From: a virus
Direction: 5' to 3' (one strand)
Virus record (IMG/VR): IMGVR_UViG_3300012683_000002
Coordinates: 1 to 60,888 of that record
Length of the DNA: 60,888 nucleotides
Below the pieces are notes generated by a model that worked only from the letters and a program-made list of their open reading frames with translations, did not search any database and was not told the DNA's origin. A program made the translations under genes and the position numbers. Of the stretch, positions 45,305 through 52,602 are shown piece by piece. How positions within the stretch are numbered: position 1 is the first letter of the stretch; each line of letters starts with the position of its first letter.

Positions 45305-45921
45305 CTACCACCGCTCCAAATTTGGAGTCCCGCTACGAGATCCAGAACCTAGAAATCTTCCTCGCTTCCGAACCCGACCCAGAACAGCAATTCCTCGCCA
45401 TTGATTCCCAGGTACGCCGGATTGAACGTTTAGTTAACGACTGGCCGGCATTGGCTCGGATGTGCAAAGCGGTCGATACCGGGAAACTGTGGAAGCATGG
45501 CCGCTACAAATCCTTTACCAATTGGCTGCAAAACGCAGCTCCAAAGTGTGAGTCGTCGATCAGAAGCTACATCGCGCAACTCTCAAACCTTGAAGGCGAT
45601 TTCACCGACGACGAAATGAAAGAGATGCCGCCCGAGTCTGCGAAGTTTTTAGCGGAGAGCGTGCCATCGCGGGAGCATCGCAAGAACCCAGCGGTGAAAG
45701 CCGCGAGCCGAAAGAAGAAAGCGGACTGCATCAAAGCGGTCCGCGAAGCGGTTCCAGAATTGCATTTAGAGGACATCGTGAACGTCACATTTACCGAAAG
45801 CCAGATTGCGGCAATAGATCGAGTGTGTGAGCACTATCGCGGGATGATGGGAGAACCTGAGTTATCTAGGACGATGTGCATTGAGGCGGTCATGGCCGAT
45901 TGGGAACTGGAATGCCAGTGA
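45301..45921 (+). CDS. Hypothetical DNA-binding-type protein
   Basis: 206 residues from ATG 45301 with GGGAGGAG upstream. The middle (KFLAESVPSREHRKNPAVKAA and a run of basic residues) resembles phage ParB/KorB-like or DUF3102-type DNA-binding proteins, with an HTH-like stretch (HGRYKSFTNWLQNAAPKCESS). An exact copy of CTCCAAATTTGGAG lies at codons 5-9 (45314-45327). Confidence 0.5.
   Translation: MTTTAPNLESRYEIQNLEIFLASEPDPEQQFLAIDSQVRRIERLVNDWPALARMCKAVDTGKLWKHGRYKSFTNWLQNAAPKCESSIRSYIAQLSNLEGDFTDDEMKEMPPESAKFLAESVPSREHRKNPAVKAASRKKKADCIKAVREAVPELHLEDIVNVTFTESQIAAIDRVCEHYRGMMGEPELSRTMCIEAVMADWELECQ
45314..45327. promoter_or_regulatory. Palindrome CTCCAAATTTGGAG, exact copy 1
   Basis: Within codons 5-9 of the gene at 45301. 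14-bp perfect palindrome. Confidence 0.6.
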
Positions 45922-45987
45922 GAGAACCGCTGGTTTGGGAACCGATCTATCGACTGAATACCTGCGTTGAATGCGGACACTATCTCC

Positions 45988-46251
45988 ATGAAAAAGAATG
46001 CAAAGCGGCAGACTGTAAATGTTCCGAAGGAGTGGGTCGAAGTTATCAACGACACCGTCAACCACCCTTCCCACTATCATGGTGCGGACGACCCATACGA
46101 AACCATCAAGGTAATCGAAGCGTGGCGATTGAATTTCAACCTCGGCAACGCGGTGAAATACATCTCCCGCTGCGACCTCAAAGGAAAACGGCTAGAGGAC
46201 TTAAAGAAAGCGGCGTGGTATCTGCAACGCGAGATTGAACAATGCCAGTAA
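45988..46251 (+). CDS. DUF3310 (SaV-like) phage protein
   Basis: 87 residues from ATG 45988. VNHPSHYHGADDPYETIKVIE, then NLGNAVKYISR and EDLKKAAWYLQREIE, is the full DUF3310 signature, a common small phage protein once described as a nucleotide-kinase-like element; its biochemical role is not settled. It overlaps the next gene (ATG 46242). Confidence 0.85.
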   Translation: MKKNAKRQTVNVPKEWVEVINDTVNHPSHYHGADDPYETIKVIEAWRLNFNLGNAVKYISRCDLKGKRLEDLKKAAWYLQREIEQCQ

Positions 46252-46568
46252 CCGCCAAGCCGTCTCAGCATTACGACCTGATCTGCGACGACGCGGTACG
46301 CCGTTATCACGATGGCCGAGAAGTCTGTTGTTCAAGCGTAAAAGGCCGAGCGGAGTACGAACGCCGGATGTGGTTCATGTACGAACTACAAAAGAAACTG
46401 TGCTGCATTTGTTTTCACGAGATGCGTGATCCTGACTTTGTAACTTTCGAGCACGGGGCTGGACGCGGCATGAACGGATCGCATCGGGACGACCGAGTGG
46501 ACGTACCGGGCAACGGCGCCGCACATCTGTTCTGTAACAGCGAAAAAGGCTCGCGGAGGTTTTCGTGA
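46242..46568 (+). CDS. HNH-like zinc protein
   Basis: 108 residues. CCICFHEM, then FEHGAGRGMNGSHRDDR and HLFCNSEKGSR, give paired Cys and His/Asn positions of an HNH-type fold (C-x2-C ... H-x2-CN-x2-KG). It is coupled to a second HNH gene. May be a homing-type or packaging-associated nuclease, or a zinc protein that has lost activity. Confidence 0.6.
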   Translation: MPVTAKPSQHYDLICDDAVRRYHDGREVCCSSVKGRAEYERRMWFMYELQKKLCCICFHEMRDPDFVTFEHGAGRGMNGSHRDDRVDVPGNGAAHLFCNSEKGSRRFS

Positions 46569-47104
46569 CTATCCCAGAACTACTGCCCAGGGCGCAAGCC
46601 TTCCACATCAGAACCGCGTCGATTTACTCGTCGATGCGGAAACGGTTCCAGGAGAAACGGAATAAAAAGGGCCGCATCATGCGGATCGGCCGCGAGGTTC
46701 CGTTCACCTTGACCGACTTCCGGGCGTGGTTAATCGAGCAGTTGGGCGGAACAACGGAAGGAATGGCACGCTGCGCTTACAGCGGCGTCCCTGTGACCGC
46801 GCTCGACCTTCGGGTGGATCATGACATCCCCATCAGCAGGGGCGGCTCCTTGGGCCTAGAAAACTTGTGCGTGACGACCGACTCGGCAAACCGGGAAAAA
46901 GGTGGATTGACAGGTGAGGAGTACAGGAACCTACTTAGTAACCTCGAAGGACTATTGCAGCAGGGATTGCTGCACCCAGACGGTTTCAAGGACATTCGCA
47001 AGCGGTTGCGTGGGCAAACCGCCATCTTCCACAAGAAGAAAGCTAGCGCGATCCCTGTATACGGCGATGCAGAACTGTTGAAGGGTGAGAATATCCCGTT
47101 TTAG
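46565..47104 (+). CDS. HNH endonuclease
   Basis: 179 residues from GTG 46565 (GTGA overlap). CAYSGVPV, then VDHDIPISRGGSLGLENL and TTDSANREKGG, contains the HNH motif (DH-x-x-P, then N, then N). Free-standing phage HNH enzymes nick or cut DNA in replication, packaging or homing. The basic N-terminal 50 residues (RKRFQEKRNKKGRIMR) suit DNA binding. Confidence 0.8.
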   Translation: MTIPELLPRAQAFHIRTASIYSSMRKRFQEKRNKKGRIMRIGREVPFTLTDFRAWLIEQLGGTTEGMARCAYSGVPVTALDLRVDHDIPISRGGSLGLENLCVTTDSANREKGGLTGEEYRNLLSNLEGLLQQGLLHPDGFKDIRKRLRGQTAIFHKKKASAIPVYGDAELLKGENIPF

Positions 47105-47289
47105 CAATTACTGACGGAGATGTAGGTGATGGCTCCCAGTTCTGGAGTTGGATCGAGGACTCGAGCCAAACTCAGTAGGCTTCCTGCCGATCCACACGAA
47201 AGGCAGTGATCGCCTCGGCTATTCGACACAGCCGTGCAGTTCACGCACAAAGCGGCGCGGCTTAGCGGGATAATAACTGGCTCATCCAT
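47101..47289 (-). CDS. Small zinc-ribbon protein (possibly 3' half of a split gene)
   Basis: 62 residues from ATG 47289, or 69 from TTG 47310. A zinc ribbon (LCVNCTAVSNSRGDHCLSCGS) is followed by LLSLARVLD. Upstream in the same frame the codons remain open and protein-like (KEIEQFATATIRLAE) but have no start codon, and a start exists one frame over at 47441. See the finding on frameshifting. Minus strand among plus-strand genes. Confidence 0.55.
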   Translation of the reverse strand: MDEPVIIPLSRAALCVNCTAVSNSRGDHCLSCGSAGSLLSLARVLDPTPELGAITYISVSNC

Positions 47290-47441
47290 CGCATCATCCT
47301 TTTCAGCCAAGCGAATTGTAGCGGTTGCGAATTGCTCAATCTCTTTTGCCGTGCTTTCGTGTGAAGATCCATTATGCGCGTGACGCGTTCGTTAATGTCT
47401 TCGCATGTGGGAGCGGAATATTTACTGTCTGTGGGTTCCAT
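47265..47441 (-). CDS. Small minus-strand frame, possible 5' half of the zinc-ribbon gene
   Basis: 58 codons from ATG 47441. The first 32 residues (MEPTDSKYSAPTCEDINERV, then TRIMDLHTKARQ) look like real protein; the remainder looks like a frame shadow. A -1 shift at CAA-AAG near 47343 would join it to the zinc-ribbon frame. Could instead be a pseudogene or a sequencing error. Confidence 0.3.
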
Positions 47442-47484
47442 GGGCGGGATATTCTCACGAGCCGCGCGGTCATGTCAATAACGA

Positions 47485-47522
47485 TTGACAACAACCGTAC
47501 ACGTTTGGTAACGTTTGTGGTC
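47485..47522 (+). promoter_or_regulatory. Leaderless promoter and direct repeats for RHH regulator 2
   Basis: TTGACA (47485-47490), 18-bp spacer, TAACGT (47509-47514), then 8 bp to ATG 47523 with no SD. Two ACGTTTG repeats at 47501 and 47511 are exactly 10 bp apart, one helical turn, over the spacer and -10, fitting tandem RHH dimers. Confidence 0.55.
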
Positions 47523-47681
47523 ATGGCACACACAGAACACACCGCGATACGTCTTGCTTCCGGGATCAGGCGTCATGTCGAAAAGCTCGCCGATAAGGAA
47601 CGCCGCTCGCTCTCGCAAATGTTGCGCATATTGATTGAAGAAGCGCTAGCGCGGCGGAATGGAAAAAGGTTGAGGGGATGA
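47523..47681 (+). CDS. Ribbon-helix-helix regulator 2 (52 aa)
   Basis: 52 residues: strand TEHTAIRLASG, helix RRHVEKLADKERRS, helix LSQMLRILIEEALARRNG, a standard RHH fold. The start is set by the promoter spacing and by the domain beginning there; longer upstream codons are not protein-like. ATGA overlap with the next gene. Likely represses its own promoter. Confidence 0.78.
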   Translation: MAHTEHTAIRLASGIRRHVEKLADKERRSLSQMLRILIEEALARRNGKRLRG

Positions 47682-48022
47682 CGGAGCGTGGGCGCGGCGT
47701 AAAGCAGGTCAAGTGCGATAACCCGGCCTGTGGAAAGCTATTTTATAAGCGGCTGTCGCAATGGCGGCTTGCGAAGCGGCATTTTTGCAGCCAGCCTTGC
47801 AAAACCGAAATTATCAATCGGCTCGTTCTCGATCCGTGTGGACGTTTCGCTGTCGGCCAAGAGGTGCAATTCGTACACCGTATGCGCGAATTCCCAGAAG
47901 AACAAACTGGCCTAGTCAATGGCTTTAGCCGGGATGGGAAACGAGTCTACATAATTCGCACCTGCAACTCTAGGGAACAGCCGTATCCGCGAGAATGGCT
48001 GAGGGAGATCGTCAATGGCTGA
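47678..48022 (+). CDS. Zinc-finger protein
   Basis: 114 residues. CDNPACGKLF followed by HFCSQPCKTE gives two Cys pairs about 25 residues apart, like treble-clef fingers of phage DNA-binding or HNH-related proteins. The C-terminal part is a small beta domain (GQEVQFVHRM ... GLVNGFSRDGKRVYIIR). It is co-translated with RHH regulator 2. Confidence 0.6.
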   Translation: MTERGRGVKQVKCDNPACGKLFYKRLSQWRLAKRHFCSQPCKTEIINRLVLDPCGRFAVGQEVQFVHRMREFPEEQTGLVNGFSRDGKRVYIIRTCNSREQPYPREWLREIVNG

Positions 48023-48194
48023 GTCACTACGAGAGAGCCAAGATCAGACAATTTGTGAAACGTGCGCAGGTCAAGGGCTTGTTGCGCTGATTGAGCATAA
48101 TGCGATGGTGCGCTGCCCAGATTGCCGACCCGAAGACTTTGAGGAAGACTGCTACGAGTTAGGAATTGAGGTTGAGGATGAAGATTCTCTGTGA
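48015..48194 (+). CDS. Zinc-ribbon protein (59 aa)
   Basis: 59 residues from ATG 48015. ICETCAGQGLV and RCPDCRPEDF form two CxxC knuckles similar to half of a DnaJ zinc domain, followed by an acidic tail. Overlaps both neighbours, as usual in this operon. Confidence 0.6.
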   Translation: MAESLRESQDQTICETCAGQGLVALIEHNAMVRCPDCRPEDFEEDCYELGIEVEDEDSL

Positions 48195-48348
48195 AATCGA
48201 CGTTAAGTTTGACGGGAAAGTGCCTCACATAAGGGAGCTTGACGAGGATGAAATCGAGGCCGCAATAGCAAGCGCCGTGTCAGGTTGCGAAGACTTTGTG
48301 AATGTCGCGAGCATAGAAGTCAAGAAAGTGTCGATCCTCCAGTTCTAG
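48178..48348 (+). CDS. Hypothetical small protein (56 aa)
   Basis: 56 residues from ATG 48178 with GAGG upstream. Reads as a beta-alpha-beta unit (KILCEIDVKFDGK, ELDEDEIEAAIASAV, NVASIEVKKVSI). Family not recognised. Confidence 0.5.
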   Translation: MKILCEIDVKFDGKVPHIRELDEDEIEAAIASAVSGCEDFVNVASIEVKKVSILQF

Positions 48349-48361
48349 AGGAGAACCAATC

Positions 48362-48406
48362 ATGAGCCCGAGTTACTCCGAAGCGACGACTAGGGGGAGA
48401 CGGTAA
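48362..48406 (+). CDS. Mini-ORF leader (14 aa) before the next gene
   Basis: ATG 48362 has GGAGAA upstream and encodes MSPSYSEATTRGRR, stopping one base before the next ATG (48408). A similar mini-ORF, MSPQYAEKGGGN, lies at 49101-49139. They may couple translation; see finding. Confidence 0.3.
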   Translation: MSPSYSEATTRGRR

Positions 48407-48407
48407 T

Positions 48408-48611
48408 ATGAAAATTTTCAGGATGAACGATTGCGATTGGATGGCGGCTGAAACTCTTGACGAGGCGAAAGCTGCATACTTAGGAACCGTCTGGGCAGGA
48501 ACGCACGAGCCGGAAAATGATGCGTTCGACGATCCAGGCGAGATTTCGGAGCAACAATACGACAAGCTACTATTCACCGATTTCGATAACCAAACTAAGT
48601 GCACATTCTAG
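48408..48611 (+). CDS. Hypothetical small acidic protein
   Basis: 67 residues with GGGGGAGA upstream of ATG 48408. Acidic, with a pattern (WMAAETLDEAKAAYLGTVW) common in small phage and plasmid proteins of unknown role. Confidence 0.55.
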   Translation: MKIFRMNDCDWMAAETLDEAKAAYLGTVWAGTHEPENDAFDDPGEISEQQYDKLLFTDFDNQTKCTF

Positions 48612-48745
48612 GAACAGCTCCAAAAAATGCTTGATCGTGGTGAGAAATTTCCAGCATTCTTTGCAAGCACTGAGTATTGATGCCATGAGCTATAGCGAGC
48701 GAGACGGTGCGGTGATCTTGACCATGAGCCGGGAAGGAGAATGCG
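48612..48745. other. Gap with no convincing gene
   Basis: Only short frames (a 17-codon frame from ATG 48627 and a 28-codon frame from 48685). No hairpin or promoter of note. Nothing supported. Confidence 0.5.
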
Positions 48746-49069
48746 ATGGCGAAAGTAATCGGGAACGGTGAGATTAAGGGCGAGGTAACGCTACTGCTGA
48801 GCGAGGCGGAAGCAAAGGCTTTGGATGCACTCGTCGGTTATGGCGTGAAGCCGTTTTTGGAAGTGTTTTACGAGCATCTCGGCAAAGCCTATCTCCAGCC
48901 GCATGAGCACGGATTGAAGTCACTTTTTGAGTCTGTGCGGGCGGGCGAAGGTTCAGTGTCAAATTTTCTGAAACGGATTCATAATGCGCGGGACGTTTTT
49001 ACCGGGCGGAAAAATGCATACGTCCCGCCGATACACACGTCCAGCAAGGAAGTCGAGCGTACCGTTTGA
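48746..49069 (+). CDS. Hypothetical protein
   Basis: 107 residues with GGGAAGGAG upstream of ATG 48746. Helical core (LLLSEAEAKALDALVGYGVKP) and a basic region (NFLKRIHNARDVFTGRK). Not recognised; typical early-operon phage protein. Confidence 0.55.
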   Translation: MAKVIGNGEIKGEVTLLLSEAEAKALDALVGYGVKPFLEVFYEHLGKAYLQPHEHGLKSLFESVRAGEGSVSNFLKRIHNARDVFTGRKNAYVPPIHTSSKEVERTV

Positions 49070-49128
49070 ACTCAGTCAACCCGCCAACAGGAGAAGCGAA
49101 ATGAGCCCGCAGTACGCGGAGAAAGGAG

Positions 49129-49320
49129 GTGGCAATTGACCCAACAGCTTTCTGGAACTCTAAATCGACTGTCGAGCATGGACAGTGGGAATGCCCAAGG
49201 GGATCGTATCAAATCGACCAAAGTGCCGTCACTTGTGCTACGAGTGATCCTCGTGGCTGCGCTCCCCGCTGTGTTCGTACTTACATCGCTCCCCCAAACG
49301 ATATCCTTCCAGAGGATTGA
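49129..49320 (+). CDS. Cysteine-containing small protein, start uncertain
   Basis: 63 residues from GTG 49129; an ATT at 49135 or, in another frame, TTG 49136 would suit the AAAGGAGG site better. Cys residues (WECPRGSYQ, VTCATSDPRGCAPRC) suggest a folded small protein. The TTG 49136 frame (73 residues, one hydrophobic stretch) is the rival reading. Confidence 0.4.
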   Translation: MAIDPTAFWNSKSTVEHGQWECPRGSYQIDQSAVTCATSDPRGCAPRCVRTYIAPPNDILPED

Positions 49321-49402
49321 CCGCGCCCGTAGGCCACGTATCGGAGGCGGACGGTGAACACGTGGCGCAGTCCCTACGTACAGTCTGGAGAGGAGAACGA
49401 CA

Positions 49403-49624
49403 ATGATTGTTGTGCATCGTGCGGTAATTGAGGAAGAAGTGAAAACTCTTTGGGGAATCTTACGCTACGAAGGCCATGGCAATAAAACCGCCATCAAACG
49501 CGCCGCTAATCAACTCGAAGGCTTCCTGAAACTCATCGCTAGGAATCAGCCGAATGATTGCGTCTACGCGGGTTCACAAATTACGCAGGACGGCATACGG
49601 ATTGAGGGTAGGGACCCCGAATAG
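49403..49624 (+). CDS. Hypothetical protein
   Basis: 73 residues with GGAGAGGAG upstream of ATG 49403. A helix-rich N terminus (EEEVKTLWGILRYE) with basic residues and a beta-like tail. Not recognised. Confidence 0.55.
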   Translation: MIVVHRAVIEEEVKTLWGILRYEGHGNKTAIKRAANQLEGFLKLIARNQPNDCVYAGSQITQDGIRIEGRDPE

Positions 49625-49677
49625 CTCTTCCTGAAGCGACGAAGCGCAGAATACAAAGGTTGAGAATTGAGGAGTCG

Positions 49678-49887
49678 ATGAGCGATACCAAGCAGCCCAC
49701 GCCTTACCGCGAGCCAGAAAACGAAGAGTTAGAGGAGCTACAGGTGTTGATTGAGTGCAGCCGGGAAATGGCTCGGACCAGAAATCAGATTATGAATCCG
49801 CGTCTGCCGAGTGCATTCGAGGATGCTGTGGAGACAGCACTAGGAATTTTAATCCGACACCGTCAGCGTGACTTGGAAGGGCGGTGA
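49678..49887 (+). CDS. Hypothetical helical protein
   Basis: 69 residues from ATG 49678 (GAGGAG upstream); TTG 49660 is an alternative. Two amphipathic helices (EELEELQVLIECSREMARTR and AFEDAVETALGILIRH). Not recognised. Confidence 0.5.
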   Translation: MSDTKQPTPYREPENEELEELQVLIECSREMARTRNQIMNPRLPSAFEDAVETALGILIRHRQRDLEGR

Positions 49888-49890
49888 GCG

Positions 49891-50109
49891 ATGACGAACA
49901 CTCCTAAGCAAGAGCTTTTCGGAATTCCAGTTCGGGTCTGGCCATATCTGCCCAAAGACAGCATTTGGCTATGTGACGAGAATGGGCCAAAGCCGGTTGT
50001 TTACATAGAGAACGAATCGCTGTTAGATATGCTTTACCGGGCGATTGATAGCGATGCTGACTTCCTGAAAAAGTGCGGAGTGATTGTCCATATCGGAGAC
50101 CTGAAATAG
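49891..50109 (+). CDS. Hypothetical protein
   Basis: 72 residues, three bases after the previous stop. Beta-rich start (PVRVWPYLPKDSIWLCDENG) with a helix (LDMLYRAIDSDADFL). Not recognised. Confidence 0.5.
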   Translation: MTNTPKQELFGIPVRVWPYLPKDSIWLCDENGPKPVVYIENESLLDMLYRAIDSDADFLKKCGVIVHIGDLK

Positions 50110-50423
50110 CAGGAGCAGCCAACTTCGTCTCCGAAGTTCACCCACGCCCAGACGATCCCAGTTGCCACGTTTGCGGAGCCGAGATGATTCCGAAAGAGTT
50201 CAAGTGCTTATCCTGCGGGGCGACGACTGGGGTCGTAGAAGCGCCAGCGGTCGAAACCGTTCTCGTAACTCGAATGCTTCTGGAAGGCTTGCGGAATTTT
50301 ATGAACCGCCGATTTGACGCTGACAGACTCGTGAGTTACCAAACCCACTTTCTACGCGAATTGGACGCAGTATTAGTGGCGAGCGCATCAGCACCAGAAA
50401 GCCCTACCAAGGAGAAGCCATGA
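50073..50423 (+). CDS. Zinc-ribbon protein at end of early operon
   Basis: 116 residues from GTG 50073 (overlap of 37 bases), or fewer from ATG 50184. CHVCGAEMIPKEFKCLSCGA is a short zinc ribbon; a helical C terminus follows (LRNFMNRRFDADRLVSYQTHF). AAGGAG and an ATG at 50420 follow, but that frame stops after 14 residues inside the convergent recombinase gene. Confidence 0.5.
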   Translation: MRSDCPYRRPEIAGAANFVSEVHPRPDDPSCHVCGAEMIPKEFKCLSCGATTGVVEAPAVETVLVTRMLLEGLRNFMNRRFDADRLVSYQTHFLRELDAVLVASASAPESPTKEKP

Positions 50424-50437
50424 AACTTAATCATTTG

Positions 50438-51133
50438 TCAGCGGGGCATCCTGCTAGAGACTGAAGAAGTAGCGACCCGGCTTAGGATCTTGCTCACAGT
50501 TCCGCCGTGCCAGCGTTTTCCGTAGCGTGTTGGAACTCCGCTTTGATTCAATAAAATAGCGATTTCATCCGAGCGCTGACCGGCCAAGCGTAACTGAATA
50601 ATCCTCGTCAGGATGTCTTTTTCCCCCGGTCGAGTCCCGTACGGCTTACGGCCTTCACAGCGTTCGCCGGCGTTGCGCATCCGCGTTCTCGCTTTGCGGA
50701 GTTTGGCGACGATCATGTTTTTATCGAGTTCTGCGAAAATTCCCTGTATCTGCACCAAGGCCCGCCGCATGGGATCGCCCATCATGGCTTCGGTAATATT
50801 CTCTCCTGTGTTCGCGGAGATGAGCGTTAAGCCCTTGCTTGCGATGTAGATGATTAACTGCTCCTGCACCCGATACTCACGCGCTAGGCGGTCTAAGGAC
50901 TCAACAATGATGGTTCTACAGCCGTTCCCCAAAAGCGTGGCAATCATTTCCTGAAACGCCGGCCGGTGCTCCTCGTCCATCTTCCCGGGAACGGCTTCCT
51001 CGCGAAATTCACGTTCCATCGTGTAGCCTTTAGTAGAGGCGCACCGCTGGATGGTTTCGATTTGCCGATCCCAAGTATCGCCGAAGAGAGAGGCTTTCCC
51101 GGAACAACGCATGTAAGCGACGGCAGGATTCAC
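50438..51133 (-). CDS. Serine recombinase (resolvase/invertase type)
   Basis: 231 residues from GTG 51133 (GTGA overlap), chosen because the catalytic domain begins there. Ser11 sits in AYMRCSGK; conserved Arg residues lie in SLDRLAREYR; DPMRRALVQIQGIFAELDKN leads to helix E; IVAKLRKARTRMRNAG and a C-terminal HTH (SDEIAILLNQSGVPTRYG) complete it. Size matches resolvases/invertases more than large integrases. It could resolve dimers, invert a segment or integrate; no attachment site was found. Confidence 0.88.
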   Translation of the reverse strand: MNPAVAYMRCSGKASLFGDTWDRQIETIQRCASTKGYTMEREFREEAVPGKMDEEHRPAFQEMIATLLGNGCRTIIVESLDRLAREYRVQEQLIIYIASKGLTLISANTGENITEAMMGDPMRRALVQIQGIFAELDKNMIVAKLRKARTRMRNAGERCEGRKPYGTRPGEKDILTRIIQLRLAGQRSDEIAILLNQSGVPTRYGKRWHGGTVSKILSRVATSSVSSRMPR

Positions 51134-51444
51134 AGGATAACCCCGCCTGGTACTTCTGCGTCTTCCAGTTGGTGAACGTGAAAGCAGTTCGGGTGGATAT
51201 TGACATACTCGCTCTTGCGCGGCAGGATGATCGCCCCTTGAATGTCGGCGGCATCGGGAACGAGGTCGTACCAAGCCGTATAGATTTCGTCCCACGTTGG
51301 ATAGCGATACGGAACCGAAATGGAGATGTGCCAGAGCCCCTGTTCTTTGGCGATATGAACGCTGCAATCGCCCCATGCATACCAATCTCCTCCCATCGGG
51401 TGATTGAACTTCTTCCAGTTCGCTTTTGGTTTCAGCTTAATCAT
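51130..51444 (-). CDS. DUF7694-like phage protein
   Basis: 104 residues from ATG 51444 (AGGGA upstream; TTG 51477 possible). Pattern WKKFNHPMGGDWYAWGDCSV, then GLWHISISVPYRYPTWDEIY and SEYVNIHPNCFHVHQL, as in a conserved phage family. Function unknown. Confidence 0.65.
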   Translation of the reverse strand: MIKLKPKANWKKFNHPMGGDWYAWGDCSVHIAKEQGLWHISISVPYRYPTWDEIYTAWYDLVPDAADIQGAIILPRKSEYVNIHPNCFHVHQLEDAEVPGGVIL

Positions 51445-51501
51445 ATTTTCCCTTTCGTTTTCAATTCGATATCGCAAGGGCTAGGGCAAAGTTGTGACAC
51501 C

Positions 51502-51654
51502 TTACCAATCCTCGGTTCTAATCTCTTTCGTCCACTGGCTTCTATTCCACTTGCGGGAGCGGCATTGCGGACACTGCGCCGGAGGTCTCTCGGCTAAGAG
51601 CACCCAAACATGCCCACAGGCTTCGCAGATGCAAACCGGCCGCAGTTCGATCAT
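51502..51654 (-). CDS. Zinc-ribbon protein B (50 aa), tandem copy
   Basis: 50 residues from ATG 51654 (ATGA overlap). CICEACGHVWVLLAERPPAQ, then CPQCRSRKW. The layout C-x-C-x2-C ... C-x2-C and the RKWN ending match the neighbour at 51651-51824, so the two are duplicates. Confidence 0.6.
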   Translation of the reverse strand: MIELRPVCICEACGHVWVLLAERPPAQCPQCRSRKWNRSQWTKEIRTEDW

Positions 51655-51824
51655 TGCGCGATCTTCTGCGCAATGGTTCGTGGGCGACCGGCTTTCTTGC
51701 GTCCATTCCATCGCCGCGAGTGGCAGTTAGGGCAAGCCGAAGGAATGACAAGGCTTATCCACTCATGGCTACAGATTTCACAGCCGCATTGGTTGGCTTC
51801 CACTTGGACGGTTTTAATGCTCAT
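51651..51824 (-). CDS. Zinc-ribbon protein A (57 aa), tandem copy
   Basis: 57 residues from ATG 51824. CGCEICSHEWISLVIPSACP, then NCHSRRWNGRKKAG. Same Cys layout as its downstream neighbour, followed by a basic AT-hook-like tail (RKKAGRPRT). Overlaps both neighbours; likely binds DNA or RNA. Confidence 0.65.
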   Translation of the reverse strand: MSIKTVQVEANQCGCEICSHEWISLVIPSACPNCHSRRWNGRKKAGRPRTIAQKIAQ

Positions 51825-52135
51825 CGCTGGCCTCGGGCTCGCTTGATGGCCGCCTCTTGTATCTGTTGAAGCAAACGAAGTCTGTCCACCATTGGGCCAT
51901 CGCCAGCATTGAACAAATAATCAGCGGCCTCTTGCAGGATTGTCGGATCGGCTTCCAGTGCTTCTAGGAGTTCTGGGGCTGAGGCGATAAGCCTAGCGTT
52001 GGCCTCATCATCGCGATGATCCGCCCAACTATCTGGACCGTGTTGCAAGATATTCAAAATATTCTCCACACTCCACGGTCCGGGTGTAAAGGTTGCTCCG
52101 TCAGACACAGGCGATGATGGATTGAGCTTCGACAT
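51821..52135 (-). CDS. Phage accessory protein (PGPW/ANARLIA family)
   Basis: 104 residues from ATG 52135 (CGGAG upstream). VSDGATFTPGPWSVEN, then DDEANARLIASAPELLEALE, a widespread small phage protein pattern of unknown role. The next gene upstream (52101-52346) starts with a related SDGATPGPW, so they look like diverged copies. Confidence 0.65.
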   Translation of the reverse strand: MSKLNPSSPVSDGATFTPGPWSVENILNILQHGPDSWADHRDDEANARLIASAPELLEALEADPTILQEAADYLFNAGDGPMVDRLRLLQQIQEAAIKRARGQR

Positions 52136-52346
52136 CTCCGTCCTCCGCTTTCTTCTGAATGTAGGCATACATGGTCGGGCTTGCGGCGATGAACTTGGCA
52201 TCCTCTGGCCGTATCACAAGAGCGACGGGATTCAGCAGCATTTCGACCCCGACTTTCGCACCTTCGCCACAACCGTCAATTCGCCATAAATTTGCTTGAG
52301 TCAAGCCGTTCACTATCCACGGTCCGGGCGTTGCTCCGTCAGACAT
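52101..52346 (-). CDS. Phage accessory protein, paralogue of next gene
   Basis: 81 residues from ATG 52346 with GGAGG upstream. SDGATPGPWIVNG at the start and EDAKFIAASPTMYAYIQKK later, matching the ANARLIA family in reduced form. It overlaps the gene at 51821-52135 by 35 bases. Confidence 0.6.
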   Translation of the reverse strand: MSDGATPGPWIVNGLTQANLWRIDGCGEGAKVGVEMLLNPVALVIRPEDAKFIAASPTMYAYIQKKAEDGDVEAQSIIACV

Positions 52347-52602
52347 TCCGGGCCTCCGCTCGGCCTTCCATGAACGGAATCAAACGCATCCGTCTAATTT
52401 CATATAACGTTCGCCAAGAGTGTTTCGTTACCTCCGGATCGCGCAGAATGTGAGCGAGAGCATTGCGCCGAGTTCTGAATAGTTCGTTAAACTCACCCCA
52501 ATTCGTCACGACGTAAAAGACTTTATTTCTCTGGTGAAACGGTCGTTCCGCTTCATGCAGATCATCTGCCTTCCACCCCGTTGCTGCTTTAACGTCGGCC
52601 AT
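52339..52602 (-). CDS. Hypothetical protein with repeated start region
   Basis: 87 residues from ATG 52602. Starts MADVKAATG, the same as the gene upstream (MADVKAASP), because a 33-bp near-identical repeat spans both starts. Helical and basic (RRNALAHILRDPEVTKHSWRT). Not recognised. Confidence 0.55.
   Translation of the reverse strand: MADVKAATGWKADDLHEAERPFHQRNKVFYVVTNWGEFNELFRTRRNALAHILRDPEVTKHSWRTLYEIRRMRLIPFMEGRAEARNV

Noticed and set aside
45912-46238. Frame beginning with a CVECGHYLHEKEC zinc-like motif over the DUF3310 gene
   Set aside because: The first 35 residues look real but the rest overlaps the full DUF3310 domain with shadow-like sequence; a fused frameshifted gene cannot be supported without homologues.
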